Assembly: GCA_043777755.1 (NCBI GenBank)
Contig: JAYWHK010000212.1
Location: 65,306 to 129,305 of the forward strand
Reading direction: 5' to 3'
Source: CANHEE01 sp043777755
GTDB lineage: Bacteria > Bacteroidota > Bacteroidia > Chitinophagales > Saprospiraceae
DNA length: 64,000 bases
Both the position numbers and the translations under genes were made by a program. Below are positions 17,064-25,655 of this stretch, piece after piece (position 1 is the first letter of the stretch; each line of letters starts with the position of its first letter). The notes below the pieces were generated by a model. It was not told the origin of the DNA. It did not search any database and saw only the letters and a list, made by a program, of their open reading frames with translations.

Positions 17064-17936
17064 TATTTCGATTTTACCAAAACCCGCTACCGCAAAGGCG
17101 TGGAACTTATCAAAATGGTCTATGAAAAAGTCTTGGCACTCGACCATCACTTTGCTGCGCTTCAGACGTACCAGAATATTGCTCAAATGACCAATCCCAA
17201 TGCTTATCCTGAGTTTCAAAATGCCAAAACCTTATTGGAGAAAAAAGCAAATAAAGGAAACAATCCATTACAATTGCCTGCTATTCTGGCAAGTAACCCT
17301 TATGTGGCGGTCGCTAATACGATTGTCAATTTTGTTGTTTCCAGCACCGACCAAAAAGAAAAAGACGTAGAAATAGAAAAAATTGCTTGTATCATGGACT
17401 TTACTGTTCGCATGAATTCTGACCTAAATATCATCAACCATGAAACAGGTTTTTTGCGCAGTACCAACGCATCGCTCAAAGATGAATCTGCCATTTTATT
17501 TGACGAATATGTCAAAGTAATTGGCTATACCACACCAATTGACCGTTGCCGCAAAGCCGACGATTGGGACAAAGTCTATGAAATGCTTGATACTTATGTG
17601 GCTGAAATGGACGCAATACTCAAAAAAACACCCAACGATAAAAATGTTTATAAAAAACAAATCAATTTGGAGTTTTCAATAGACAGACTTTTGGATTACA
17701 TCAACAAATACAGCGCATTTGTATCGCAAGGCGAAAAATATTACCAAAAATTCAAGGGCATTGTAAGTACTTACGAAAACCAAGCCGCTTGCGCAGGAAA
17801 ACTACCTAAGCAATTTGGCGATTTACAAAAAGACATTGATATTTCGATAGAAAAATTCAATAATTCTTACAACATCTCAGAACTCAAAGGTTCAAAACTC
17901 AAAGATTTATTGTATGGCTCTTCATTGGACAATTAG
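17064..17936 (+). pseudogene. 5'-truncated gene for a helical protein of unknown function
   Basis: The frame is open from 17064 (after stops at 17058-17063) to the TAG at 17934, about 290 codons. Good coding sequence begins at once, FDFTKTRYRKGVELIKMVYE, with no start codon and no signal peptide; the first in-frame ATG is at 17115. The protein is mainly helical (ALDHHFAALQTYQNIAQM, QKEKDVEIEKIACIMDF, YINKYSAFVSQGEKYYQKF). Similar bacteroidotal proteins that I recall begin with an export signal, so the N-terminus seems lost. It lies in a decayed accessory patch with a MITE upstream and a palindromic repeat downstream. An alternative start (GTG 17100) could still allow expression. Function unknown. 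Confidence 0.5.
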
Positions 17937-17948
17937 AAGAGAATGTGT

Positions 17949-18022
17949 TATACACACGTCGGAAAGTAATTTTAAATTTTACATAAATGTAAAATTCCGA
18001 AAACACTTTCCGACGTGTATAT
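17949..18022. repeat. Dispersed intergenic element, copy C (palindromic short form)
   Basis: This copy has ACACGTCGGAAAGT on the left and its exact mirror ACTTTCCGACGTGT on the right, with a central palindrome ATTTTACATAAATGTAAAAT. The other copies carry CGGAAAGTGG only at one end. Copy C looks like two left halves joined head to head, making a strong hairpin. It separates the truncated gene above from a short coding-like remnant (18024-18095). Confidence 0.7.
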
Positions 18023-18023
18023 A

Positions 18024-18095
18024 TTGAATAGGCGCTTCGAGGTAGAAGTCTTGCCTTATGAAGAAATCGAAGAATTTTTGTTGGAAAGGTTGTAA
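18024..18095 (+). pseudogene. Short coding-like remnant
   Basis: A 23-codon open stretch reads NRRFEVEVLPYEEIEEFLLE and ends in TAA at 18093-18095. It has the look of the C-terminal tail of a real protein, but nothing in frame upstream belongs to it because the palindromic repeat adjoins directly. It may be what is left of a gene cut by repeat insertion or deletion. Low confidence. Confidence 0.25.
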
Positions 18096-18108
18096 GAAGC
18101 AAGCCAAA

Positions 18109-19491
18109 TCAAGTGAACAAGGCATGGTACAACTCTTCCATTTTACCAATTGTCTGCACTTTGATGCCGTATTTATCAAGATTTAAGCCTTTTATATTGT
18201 ATTTTGAAATAAAAATGGACTTAAACCCCAGTCTGTCCGCTTCTTGAATTCGTTGGTCAATTCTATTCACAGCACGAATTTCTCCCGACAAACCTACTTC
18301 TCCTGCAAAACAAAAATCACTCGGAATCGCAATGTCTTCCAAAGAGGAGATTAGAGAAGATACAACTGCCAAATCCATGGCAGGGTCATCTACCCGAATA
18401 CCGCCCGCAATGTTCAAAAATACATCGTTTTGTCCAAACATAAAACCACATCGTTTTTCTAACACCGCCAACAACATACTCAAACGGCGCAAATCAAAAC
18501 CTGTCGCAGAACGTTGAGGTGTACCATAAACGGCTTTACTTACCAAGGCTTGTGTTTCAATCAACATCGGACGCATTCCTTCGATGGTAGCGCAAACGGC
18601 ACTTCCACTGAGGTCTTCGTCTTTTTGGGAAAGCAGTAATTCGGAAGGATTCGATACCTCTCGAAGTCCACTCGCTTGCATTTCGTAAATACCCATTTCG
18701 TCCGTCGAGCCAAAACGATTTTTTATAGTACGTAAAATCCTATACGTATAGTGCTGATCTCCTTCAAATTGCAAAACAGCATCAACAATATGTTCTAAGA
18801 GTTTAGGCCCAGCAATCGAACCATCTTTGGTGATGTGACCAATCACAAAAACGGGAATATTACTTTCTTTAGCAAAACGTTGTAAGTCGCCAGCGCACTC
18901 ACGCACCTGCGAAATAGAACCAGGCGTACTGTCAATCAAAGGCGATGAAAGTGTCTGAATCGAATCAATAATAATCAATTCAGGTTCAAGCTGTTGCGCT
19001 TGCAATAAAATTTTATTGGTATTTGTTTCTGTCAAAATATAACATTCCGAAGTCATTTTACTTACTCGGTCAGCACGCATTTTGATTTGCTCCTCGCTTT
19101 CTTCTCCCGAAACATAAAGTACTCTGACACCAACATTGAGTGCCAATTGTAGCATTAATGTTGATTTGCCGATGCCAGGTTGTCCGCCTACTAAGACAAT
19201 TGAACCACCTACAATACCGCCTCCCAAAACTCGATTCAACTCTCCATCAGGTGTTATCAAGCGTTGAGTACTTGTCGCTTTGATTTGACTGACAATGATG
19301 GGTTTGGGGTCTTCTCGTTTTGTTCCCGCAGGTTTCCAAGCCTTTTCTTTTTCTTCTTGCTTTGTTCCCTTAAAAATAATTTCTTCTTGGTAGGTGTTCC
19401 ACTCTCCACAAGCACTGCATTTTCCTTCCCATTTTGAAGAGGTATTGCCACAATTCGTGCAACCAAATATTTTTTTTACGTTGTTTGCCAT
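18109..19491 (-). CDS. radA: DNA repair protein RadA (Sms)
   Basis: This 460-residue RecA-like ATPase works in branch migration and processing of recombination intermediates. It has an N-terminal four-cysteine zinc finger (Cys11, Cys14, Cys25, Cys28 in FGCTNCGN and GKCSACGEW). The Walker A motif is GGQPGIGKSTL at about residues 93-103, and the RadA-specific KNRFG motif is in RTIKNRFGSTDEMGIYEM. A C-terminal Lon-protease-like domain includes NIAGGIRVDDPAMDLAVV. Length is typical. It starts 9 bases after the PAP2 gene in the recN-PAP2-radA run. Identification is secure. Confidence 0.96.
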   Translation of the reverse strand: MANNVKKIFGCTNCGNTSSKWEGKCSACGEWNTYQEEIIFKGTKQEEKEKAWKPAGTKREDPKPIIVSQIKATSTQRLITPDGELNRVLGGGIVGGSIVLVGGQPGIGKSTLMLQLALNVGVRVLYVSGEESEEQIKMRADRVSKMTSECYILTETNTNKILLQAQQLEPELIIIDSIQTLSSPLIDSTPGSISQVRECAGDLQRFAKESNIPVFVIGHITKDGSIAGPKLLEHIVDAVLQFEGDQHYTYRILRTIKNRFGSTDEMGIYEMQASGLREVSNPSELLLSQKDEDLSGSAVCATIEGMRPMLIETQALVSKAVYGTPQRSATGFDLRRLSMLLAVLEKRCGFMFGQNDVFLNIAGGIRVDDPAMDLAVVSSLISSLEDIAIPSDFCFAGEVGLSGEIRAVNRIDQRIQEADRLGFKSIFISKYNIKGLNLDKYGIKVQTIGKMEELYHALFT

Positions 19492-19500
19492 TTTTAAAAT

Positions 19501-20160
19501 TTATAATAAATAAGTTATTGCAGCCCATTGTCCGAATATGCCTACAATAAACCCGCCTATAATGTCTTTCATCGTGTGCGCATTGAGCCATAATCGAGCT
19601 GAACATACAAGTCCGCCTATCACTAATGCTGAAATAAAAACCCAAAAGGTAGCAATTTCAATTTTTTGTCCTTGAAAATTAATGTAAAAATAACTGTATG
19701 CGAACCAACGCAATGTAACAGCAATAATTCCTATAAATCCACCTACGCCTACTGCGTGTGCGCTGATTTTAGAAAAATTATTGATAAAAAAGGAAATAAA
19801 AATACTTATGATTGTACCAAGCATCGCAGAAACAAATACGACTGGAATATTTGGATTTTTATGTGTTGTCATAAATATCCATAGATAAAACATTGCTGTA
19901 GTAATATATGGTATGATTCGCTCTTTTTTATCTACCATCTGGAAGGATTCTATCAATCCTAAACCTTTCATCATTGCTACAGCTAAGGCAGGAAGAAAAA
20001 AAGTAGTAAAAAATACTTGTGCAATTAATCCTCCGCCTTGCTCCAAACTGTTTTTTCCAAACAAGAACGGATTGAGCATTAACAACACTATCATTATATA
20101 GGTTGTAATGGTTAGCGGATGAAAAACTACGCTAATGATATTGGCTATGGTTTTGTTCAT
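19501..20160 (-). CDS. PAP2-family membrane phosphatase
   Basis: This 219-residue integral membrane protein has about six hydrophobic helices and the three PAP2 phosphatase motifs in reduced form: KKERIIP (motif 1), SAHAVGVGGFIG (motif 2, around the catalytic His) and SARLWLNAHTMKDIIGG (motif 3, with the second His and Asp). Known family members remove phosphate from lipid phosphates such as phosphatidic acid or undecaprenyl pyrophosphate; the substrate here is not known. Motif 1 lacks the usual RP, so activity should not be assumed. It sits between recN (5-base gap) and radA (9-base gap), probably a transcriptional rather than functional link. Confidence 0.75.
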   Translation of the reverse strand: MNKTIANIISVVFHPLTITTYIMIVLLMLNPFLFGKNSLEQGGGLIAQVFFTTFFLPALAVAMMKGLGLIESFQMVDKKERIIPYITTAMFYLWIFMTTHKNPNIPVVFVSAMLGTIISIFISFFINNFSKISAHAVGVGGFIGIIAVTLRWFAYSYFYINFQGQKIEIATFWVFISALVIGGLVCSARLWLNAHTMKDIIGGFIVGIFGQWAAITYLL

Positions 20161-20165
20161 TTGTT

Positions 20166-21830
20166 TTATTTGTTGGCTATTCCTAAAAGTTCTTTTGCAT
20201 TTTCGATTGCTCCTGCTGTTGGCGGATTCGTACTTAGCATTGTTGCAATAGCACGGATTTTTTCTTCGTTGTTCAGTTCTCGGACATTGGTAACAGTTCT
20301 GTCTTCTAATACTTTTTTGTAAACAAAATAATGTTTTTCCGCTTTTGATGCAATTTGCGGAGAGTGTGTAATGGATACAACTTGATGGTGTTCGGCTAAA
20401 TTTTGTAAAATCTTACCCATTTTCAAGGCAACATCGCCAGAAATACCTGTATCAATCTCATCAAAAATTAGTGTAGGCAAAGGAATGGCACTTGCAACTA
20501 AACTTTTGGTACACAATGTCAAACGAGATAATTCTCCTCCTGATGCAGCATCTTTGATGCTCATGAATTTACTGCCTTTGTTTGGCGCAAATAAAAATTC
20601 TACTTCGTCTGTACCTACGTTTGTCAAATTGGTTAATGGCTTTACAAGAACTTTTAGCTGTGCGTATTCCATTGAAAGCTGGGCTAACAAGGCTTCTACG
20701 TTTTTTACAAAACCTTCTGTTACGTTTTGACGACGTGTAGATAAATTAGCGGCTAAATCAAAAAGCACTTTTTCTTGTACAGCAATCCCTGTTTCGAGTG
20801 CTTCAATTGTTCCTGTTAAATCACCAAATCCTTCTAACTTGGTTTGTATGTCATTTTGAATGGCGATTAATTCCACAACATCTTTTACGTTGTGCTTTTT
20901 TTGCAATTTATAAATCAAATCCAAGCGAGTTTGCACCTCGATAATTCGTTCTCCATCATATTCTGTTCCTTCTGCAATACGCTCAAATTCTGCCGCAATG
21001 TCTTGTAAATCATAACGAACACTGTCCAAACGTTCATGTAATTTAGCGACTTCGTTGTGGAATTTTTTTACCGTCGTGATTTGCTTTGAAAGTTCATCTA
21101 ATTGACTGGTGATTGCAGTTTCATCTTCATGGATTCGGTGATATACGGCACTGCTGACACGTTTGATGTTTTCAGCATTGCTCAACTGAACCAAATTTAC
21201 CTCCAAACGCTCTTGCTCGCCTTCTACCAATTCTACTTTATTGAACTCGCTTAACTGAAAGGTCAAAAAGTCTATTTCCTTAGAAGCATTTGCGCTTTGC
21301 GCTATAAAATCAGCTAATTTTTTCTTGTCTGATTGGTATTTTTTAAACTTAACTTGGTATTCTTTCAACAATTTATCGTTGTCCGCCAAAGCATCAATCA
21401 TACGAAGCTGGAAAGAAATATTGTGAATGTCGAGTGTATCGAATTGTTGGTGAAGGTCAATCAAGGAACTACTCAATTGCTGAAGTTCTTTGAGTGTCAC
21501 TGGTGTATCGTTGATAAAAGCACGTGACTTTCCTGCTGGCGTAATTTCTCGTCGAACTACGACTTCATCATCGTAATCTAATTCATTTTCTGTAAAAAAA
21601 TCTTTTATATCATAGCGAGAAACATCAAAGTAACCTTCTATAACACATTTTTCTTTTGGGTCGTAAAGGGAAACGCCATCAGCCCTGTTGCCCATAATAA
21701 GTCCAAGTCCTCCTAATAGAATTGATTTACCAGCTCCTGTTTCGCCTGTAATGATGGTAAGTTTGTTGGAAAAATTAATTTCCAACTGATCAATAATGGC
21801 AAAGTTATGTATTAATAGCTTTTTTATCAT
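20166..21830 (-). CDS. recN: DNA repair protein RecN
   Basis: This 554-residue SMC-like ATPase acts at double-strand breaks. The N-terminal part has the Walker A motif ITGETGAGKSILLGGLGL (about residues 28-45). Long heptad-rich helices form the arms, and the C-terminal part has the signature SGGELSRLTLC and Walker B PTLIFDEIDTGISG. I chose the ATG at 21830 (MIKKLLIHNFAIIDQLEI) because this is the normal RecN N-terminus; the seven extra codons upstream are not family-like. A TACTTTTG box on the minus strand (21848-21855) is close upstream. It is the first gene of the recN-PAP2-radA operon. Confidence 0.95.
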   Translation of the reverse strand: MIKKLLIHNFAIIDQLEINFSNKLTIITGETGAGKSILLGGLGLIMGNRADGVSLYDPKEKCVIEGYFDVSRYDIKDFFTENELDYDDEVVVRREITPAGKSRAFINDTPVTLKELQQLSSSLIDLHQQFDTLDIHNISFQLRMIDALADNDKLLKEYQVKFKKYQSDKKKLADFIAQSANASKEIDFLTFQLSEFNKVELVEGEQERLEVNLVQLSNAENIKRVSSAVYHRIHEDETAITSQLDELSKQITTVKKFHNEVAKLHERLDSVRYDLQDIAAEFERIAEGTEYDGERIIEVQTRLDLIYKLQKKHNVKDVVELIAIQNDIQTKLEGFGDLTGTIEALETGIAVQEKVLFDLAANLSTRRQNVTEGFVKNVEALLAQLSMEYAQLKVLVKPLTNLTNVGTDEVEFLFAPNKGSKFMSIKDAASGGELSRLTLCTKSLVASAIPLPTLIFDEIDTGISGDVALKMGKILQNLAEHHQVVSITHSPQIASKAEKHYFVYKKVLEDRTVTNVRELNNEEKIRAIATMLSTNPPTAGAIENAKELLGIANK

Positions 21831-21995
21831 ATAAACAACAATTTGTTGCAAAAGTAAAACATTTTTTCAAATTAAAAAGTTTTTTTATAAAAAATGTTTG
21901 TTTTTTTTCAATCACGAATTGTATCGAATTACGCTAATTACCACGAATCGTAGAGATGCGATTAAATAATTATTTTATTCTCACTAAAATGAAAA

Positions 21996-22892
21996 CTACA
22001 AAAGTGCTGCCCCAAAAACACCTGCGGAATCGCCCAATGATGGTTTTAGAATTTTAGTAGCCAACGTTGGATTAAAAAGGTATTTTTTAATTTCGGCTTC
22101 TGTTTCTGTATAAATCAAGTCAATATTGCCAACACCACCGCCAATTACAATAATTTCAGGGTCAATAATGTTAATGATTGGGGCGATTGCTTTTCCAAAC
22201 AATGTTTTTAAGCGATTCATGGTTGTAGTAGCCGCTTCGTCTAAGCCTTCTTCGTGACGGATTGCAATTTCTTTTAATTTCAATTTTTCGCCAGTCAAAG
22301 AAGTATAAAAACGTTCCAAGGCTGGCCCGCTTAATACTGTTTCGACGCAACCAACTCTACCACAATAACACAGTCCGCCACTTTCATCTAAAAAATTATG
22401 TCCCCATTCTCCGCCAATACCATGACGACCATTGATTACTTTTCCATTCACAACAATTCCACTTCCAACACCAGACCCAATAATAACACCAAAAACTACT
22501 TCTGCATTTGGGTTTTCTTTGTGAGCTGCACCAAATTGGGCTTCTGCTAAAGCAAAACAATTGGCATCATTGGCTAATTTTACTGGAATTTGTAAGATTT
22601 TTTCTAAATCTTGCCCCAAAGGTTGCCCGTTGAGTGCCGTTGAATTGCAGTTTTTCATCAATTGTGTTGATGGTTCAATTGCACCAGGCGTACCAATTCC
22701 GATATGCGTTGCCCTTTCACCAACGGCATCTTCTACCAAACGGATAAGTTTTACAATATTTCCAACGATGTGGTCGTAGCCCAAATGACCTTCTGTACTA
22801 ATCCGCTGTCGGTGTATTACGCTGAGATTTTCTGCGCTTTCAATAACAGCACATTCAATTTTTGTTCCACCTAAATCTATTCCCCAAAGCAT
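21996..22892 (-). CDS. ROK-family sugar kinase (glucokinase-like)
   Basis: This 298-residue cytoplasmic kinase phosphorylates a hexose with ATP; ROK members act on glucose, fructose, N-acetylmannosamine or GlcNAc. The first phosphate loop is WGIDLGGTKIECAVI at the N-terminus. KLANDANCFALAEAQFGA carries the catalytic Asp region, and the structural zinc site is in CYCGRVGCVETVLSGP. GGGVGNIDL is in the C-terminal nucleotide-binding part. Length is normal. Which sugar it uses cannot be told. It is on the same strand as, and 77 bases after, the amidohydrolase-like gene. Confidence 0.88.
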   Translation of the reverse strand: MLWGIDLGGTKIECAVIESAENLSVIHRQRISTEGHLGYDHIVGNIVKLIRLVEDAVGERATHIGIGTPGAIEPSTQLMKNCNSTALNGQPLGQDLEKILQIPVKLANDANCFALAEAQFGAAHKENPNAEVVFGVIIGSGVGSGIVVNGKVINGRHGIGGEWGHNFLDESGGLCYCGRVGCVETVLSGPALERFYTSLTGEKLKLKEIAIRHEEGLDEAATTTMNRLKTLFGKAIAPIINIIDPEIIVIGGGVGNIDLIYTETEAEIKKYLFNPTLATKILKPSLGDSAGVFGAALL

Positions 22893-22969
22893 TGTAGTAA
22901 AATTAAAAAAATTAAAAGATAAAGAAATTTGACTTACGACTTATTGACTTATTTGACTTACGACTTTGA

Positions 22970-24265
22970 CTATTTTGATTGCTTGTATTTTTCTTTAAAA
23001 CGACGAAATAATTGTTTTTGCTTGTCGTCCAAAATAATATTTCTTCCCTGAATAAGTGCATAAGAAACTTTGTTCGTGCGCATATCCAAAGCGTCACCAT
23101 CGCTGATAATTAATGTTGCGTCTTTTCCTTGTTCAATCGAACCACAAGTGCGGTCGATTCCTAAAATTTTTGCAGCATTTAATGTCAGTGCTTTTACAGC
23201 ATCTTCATAGTTCAATCCTGCGCCAACCGCTTGTCCTGCTTGAAAAGGTAGATTGCGTTGTTGCCAGCCACCATCCATACTTAAGCAATATTGGACACCT
23301 GCTTTTTGAAGCATGGTCGCATTTTTATAGGGCTGATCGTAGTCGTCGTCTGCTCGTTGTGGCAAACTCTGCAAACGATTAATGATAACAGGTACATTAT
23401 TTTCTTTCAAAAAATCAGCTACTAAATAAGCATCTTCTCCTCCACAAATTACGGGTTGTAAGTTATATTTTTTTGCAAAAACAACTGCCTCTGTAATGGC
23501 TTTTGCATAAGAAGCATTGATGTATAGTTTTTTAGAACCATCAAAAAGACCTTTCATGGCATCTAAACGAGCATTTTTTTCTGTAATATCTGTTCTTTTG
23601 GCGTAAGAAGTTGCTTCGGTGAACATTTTTTCCAAAGTAGAAACCTGTTCCATATAGCGTTCATTGCGACGAGTATCACCAGGCTCTGCCCACCAACCAC
23701 TGTTGCTAAATGATGACGGCCAATTTAAAAATATACCTTCATCTGTTTTAATGGCTGCATCTTCCCAATTCCAAGCGTCTAACTGAACGATGCTTGACTG
23801 ACCTGAAATAACACCTCCCAAAGGAATAACTTGCGCTATCAAAACGCCATTTCCTCTGACCGTAGGTTGTACTTCCGAATCGGTATTGTAAGCAATAATA
23901 GTACGAGCATTGGCATTGTATTCGCCAACTTCCGTGTGGTCAATGGTTGCTCGAACACTCTCTATTTCAACCAAACCAAGGGTTGTTATTGGTGCAATAA
24001 AGCCAGGATAAATGTGTTTTCCTTCTGCATTGACTGTTTTATACTCAGAAAAAGAACGACCTACCGTTTGAGCAAGAACGGACTCAATTTTTCCGTCACG
24101 AACTAAAATATAATGGTTATCCAAAGTTCGACCATCACCAACGTGGATTGTACCTCCGCTGATTAGAATTGGCTCAGTTTGTTTTGGTGCAGGTGTTGGT
24201 TGTGCTTGTAACGTAGCACAAAATAATCCAACTATCACTGAAAGGTATTTATTTTTTAAAAGCAT
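22970..24265 (-). CDS. Exported amidohydrolase-fold protein with altered metal site
   Basis: This 431-residue protein has a signal peptide (LSVIVGLFCATLQAQP) and the fold elements of the imidazolonepropionase-like amidohydrolases: GGTIHVGDGRTLDNHYILV and VNAEGKHIYPGFIAP at the start and LTLNAAKILGIDRTCGSIEQGKDATLII at the end. After PGFI the metal-binding HxH is missing (APITTLGLVE instead of DxHxH). Histidines expected in the barrel are also hard to find, though CLSMDGGW retains an Asp. Paralogues of this kind are known in Bacteroidota, often beside a complete copy, which is not present here. It is likely periplasmic and may not be a hydrolase. Confidence 0.75.
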   Translation of the reverse strand: MLLKNKYLSVIVGLFCATLQAQPTPAPKQTEPILISGGTIHVGDGRTLDNHYILVRDGKIESVLAQTVGRSFSEYKTVNAEGKHIYPGFIAPITTLGLVEIESVRATIDHTEVGEYNANARTIIAYNTDSEVQPTVRGNGVLIAQVIPLGGVISGQSSIVQLDAWNWEDAAIKTDEGIFLNWPSSFSNSGWWAEPGDTRRNERYMEQVSTLEKMFTEATSYAKRTDITEKNARLDAMKGLFDGSKKLYINASYAKAITEAVVFAKKYNLQPVICGGEDAYLVADFLKENNVPVIINRLQSLPQRADDDYDQPYKNATMLQKAGVQYCLSMDGGWQQRNLPFQAGQAVGAGLNYEDAVKALTLNAAKILGIDRTCGSIEQGKDATLIISDGDALDMRTNKVSYALIQGRNIILDDKQKQLFRRFKEKYKQSK

Positions 24266-24380
24266 ATTTATAGGTTTGGAAATTGTTTGTAATTGTTTAA
24301 TCGTTGTTTGGAAATAAGCATTTATTTTGTAAAATTACTTTTTTCTTTTAAAAAAGAAAAAGACTTTAATTTTTTTTGCA

Positions 24381-24422
24381 AAAAAAAGACCTAAACTTCT
24401 ACAAAAGTAGAAATTTAGGTCT
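24381..24422 (-). terminator. Intrinsic terminator of the TonB/PorV operon
   Basis: The minus strand reads AGACCTAAATTTCTAC, a short loop, GTAGAAGTTTAGGTCT and then seven T. It lies about 65 bases beyond the stop of the PorV/PorQ-like gene. A smaller palindrome TTCCGACTTTAGTCGAAA is nearby at about 24464-24481. Confidence 0.8.
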
Positions 24423-24486
24423 AAATAATATAATCTTACTGAAAAAAGTCTAAAATAATATTTCGACTAAAGTCGGAACTTTGGTA

Positions 24487-25539
24487 TTAGAATCCCATAC
24501 GAACAGAAAGAACGTGGTTACCTCTCCAAAGTTTGGTTTGTTGGTAAGCGTAATCTATTCCTAACTTGGCGTTGCTGTCTTTACGCAAAGGCAAATCCAC
24601 TGAAAATCCACCAGAAACACCTGTCATAATAGGAGCTTGTGCTGAACTTGGGCTTACACCTACTTCGTAACGGTAACCACCACGAAGTGCAAACATATTT
24701 GCTAAGTTAAATTCTACTCCGCCACCGATGTTATCACGAGAGAAAGAGTTTGATGTAAATTGACCTAATAGTGTTAGACGGTTTTTCTTACCCAATAAAA
24801 AGTCATAAGAAGTACCAATACTTAATGTTGATGGTGCTTCGTAAGCCTGAGCAGCTTTATTGGTATTCCATCTGTAAGAATAACCTCCTTCGCCAGGATT
24901 TGCTCCTTGAATAGCAAGACCTTGTCCTGAGAATTGACCACGAGAACCTACGTTACGCAAAGCAATACCAAACTTAAAATTGTCATCTTTACCTGCAACA
25001 TATTGTACACCTGCATCAATAACAAGGCTAAAAGAGCTTACATCTCTTGTAGATTCGCTTACGCCACGGAAAACAGCACCTACGCTTACTTTATTTTCAA
25101 AAGAATGTGAGTAACCAAGATTAATATTGACAATAGACGGAGAAAAAGTTGCGCCAGTTCCTTCTGGTGTAGCTTCTGTTGTTACAGGAATATCACCAAG
25201 GCTTAATGACATTACGCCAACGGTTAAAGCTCCTCTTTTTCCTAATTTCTGAGCCAAACCAAATGAAGTAATCCCAATACCAGCTCCATCAAAGTAACGG
25301 GTATGGCTTACATTGATTTCGGTAGAGCCTGTAAAACGAGAACCTCCAGCTGGATTGATGTGCATAGATTCTACGCCACGACAGTTTGAAACAGTCATTG
25401 CGTGTAAGCCTGCACTGCGAGCCCAAGGATTAATCAACAATTGTACATAACCTGCTTCTCCCTGACGATCAGGATTACCAGCTTGTACGCTTGATGCAAA
25501 TGCGGCTGCAAATAAAAATGTATATAGTAATTTACGCAT
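24487..25539 (-). CDS. PorV/PorQ-family outer-membrane protein
   Basis: This 350-residue beta-barrel protein has a signal peptide (LLYTFLFAAAFASSVQA) followed by the PorV/PorQ family start LLINPWARSAGLHAMTVSN and MHINPAGGSRFTGSTEINVSH. Amphipathic strands continue to a terminal Phe (HVLSVRMGF). PorV shuttles T9SS cargo to the surface attachment machinery, and PorQ-type proteins have related roles. This one is the last gene of an operon with a TonB-receptor and a large secreted protein. That arrangement suggests it serves its operon partner rather than being the global PorV. The family is clear; the exact role is inferred. Confidence 0.82.
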   Translation of the reverse strand: MRKLLYTFLFAAAFASSVQAGNPDRQGEAGYVQLLINPWARSAGLHAMTVSNCRGVESMHINPAGGSRFTGSTEINVSHTRYFDGAGIGITSFGLAQKLGKRGALTVGVMSLSLGDIPVTTEATPEGTGATFSPSIVNINLGYSHSFENKVSVGAVFRGVSESTRDVSSFSLVIDAGVQYVAGKDDNFKFGIALRNVGSRGQFSGQGLAIQGANPGEGGYSYRWNTNKAAQAYEAPSTLSIGTSYDFLLGKKNRLTLLGQFTSNSFSRDNIGGGVEFNLANMFALRGGYRYEVGVSPSSAQAPIMTGVSGGFSVDLPLRKDSNAKLGIDYAYQQTKLWRGNHVLSVRMGF

Positions 25540-25545
25540 AAGTTA

Positions 25546-25646
25546 ATTTTAGTGAATAGTGAACAACGAATAATGAACAACGAACAGTAAAAATTATTAA
25601 TTAATAATTTTTCACTATACACTATTCGTTGTTCACTGTTAATTAT
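25546..25646. repeat. Long imperfect palindrome between operon genes
   Basis: Left arm elements ATAGTGAACAACGAATA and the related ATGAACAACGAACAGT face TATTCGTTGTTCACTGT on the right. The centre is AAAAATTATTAATTAATAAT with its mirror. It lies between the stop of the 1370-residue gene and the start of the PorV/PorQ-like gene, so the mRNA would carry a long hairpin there. It may tune expression of the last gene or be a relic of a repeat element. Confidence 0.6.
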
Positions 25647-25655
25647 TATTAGTTG

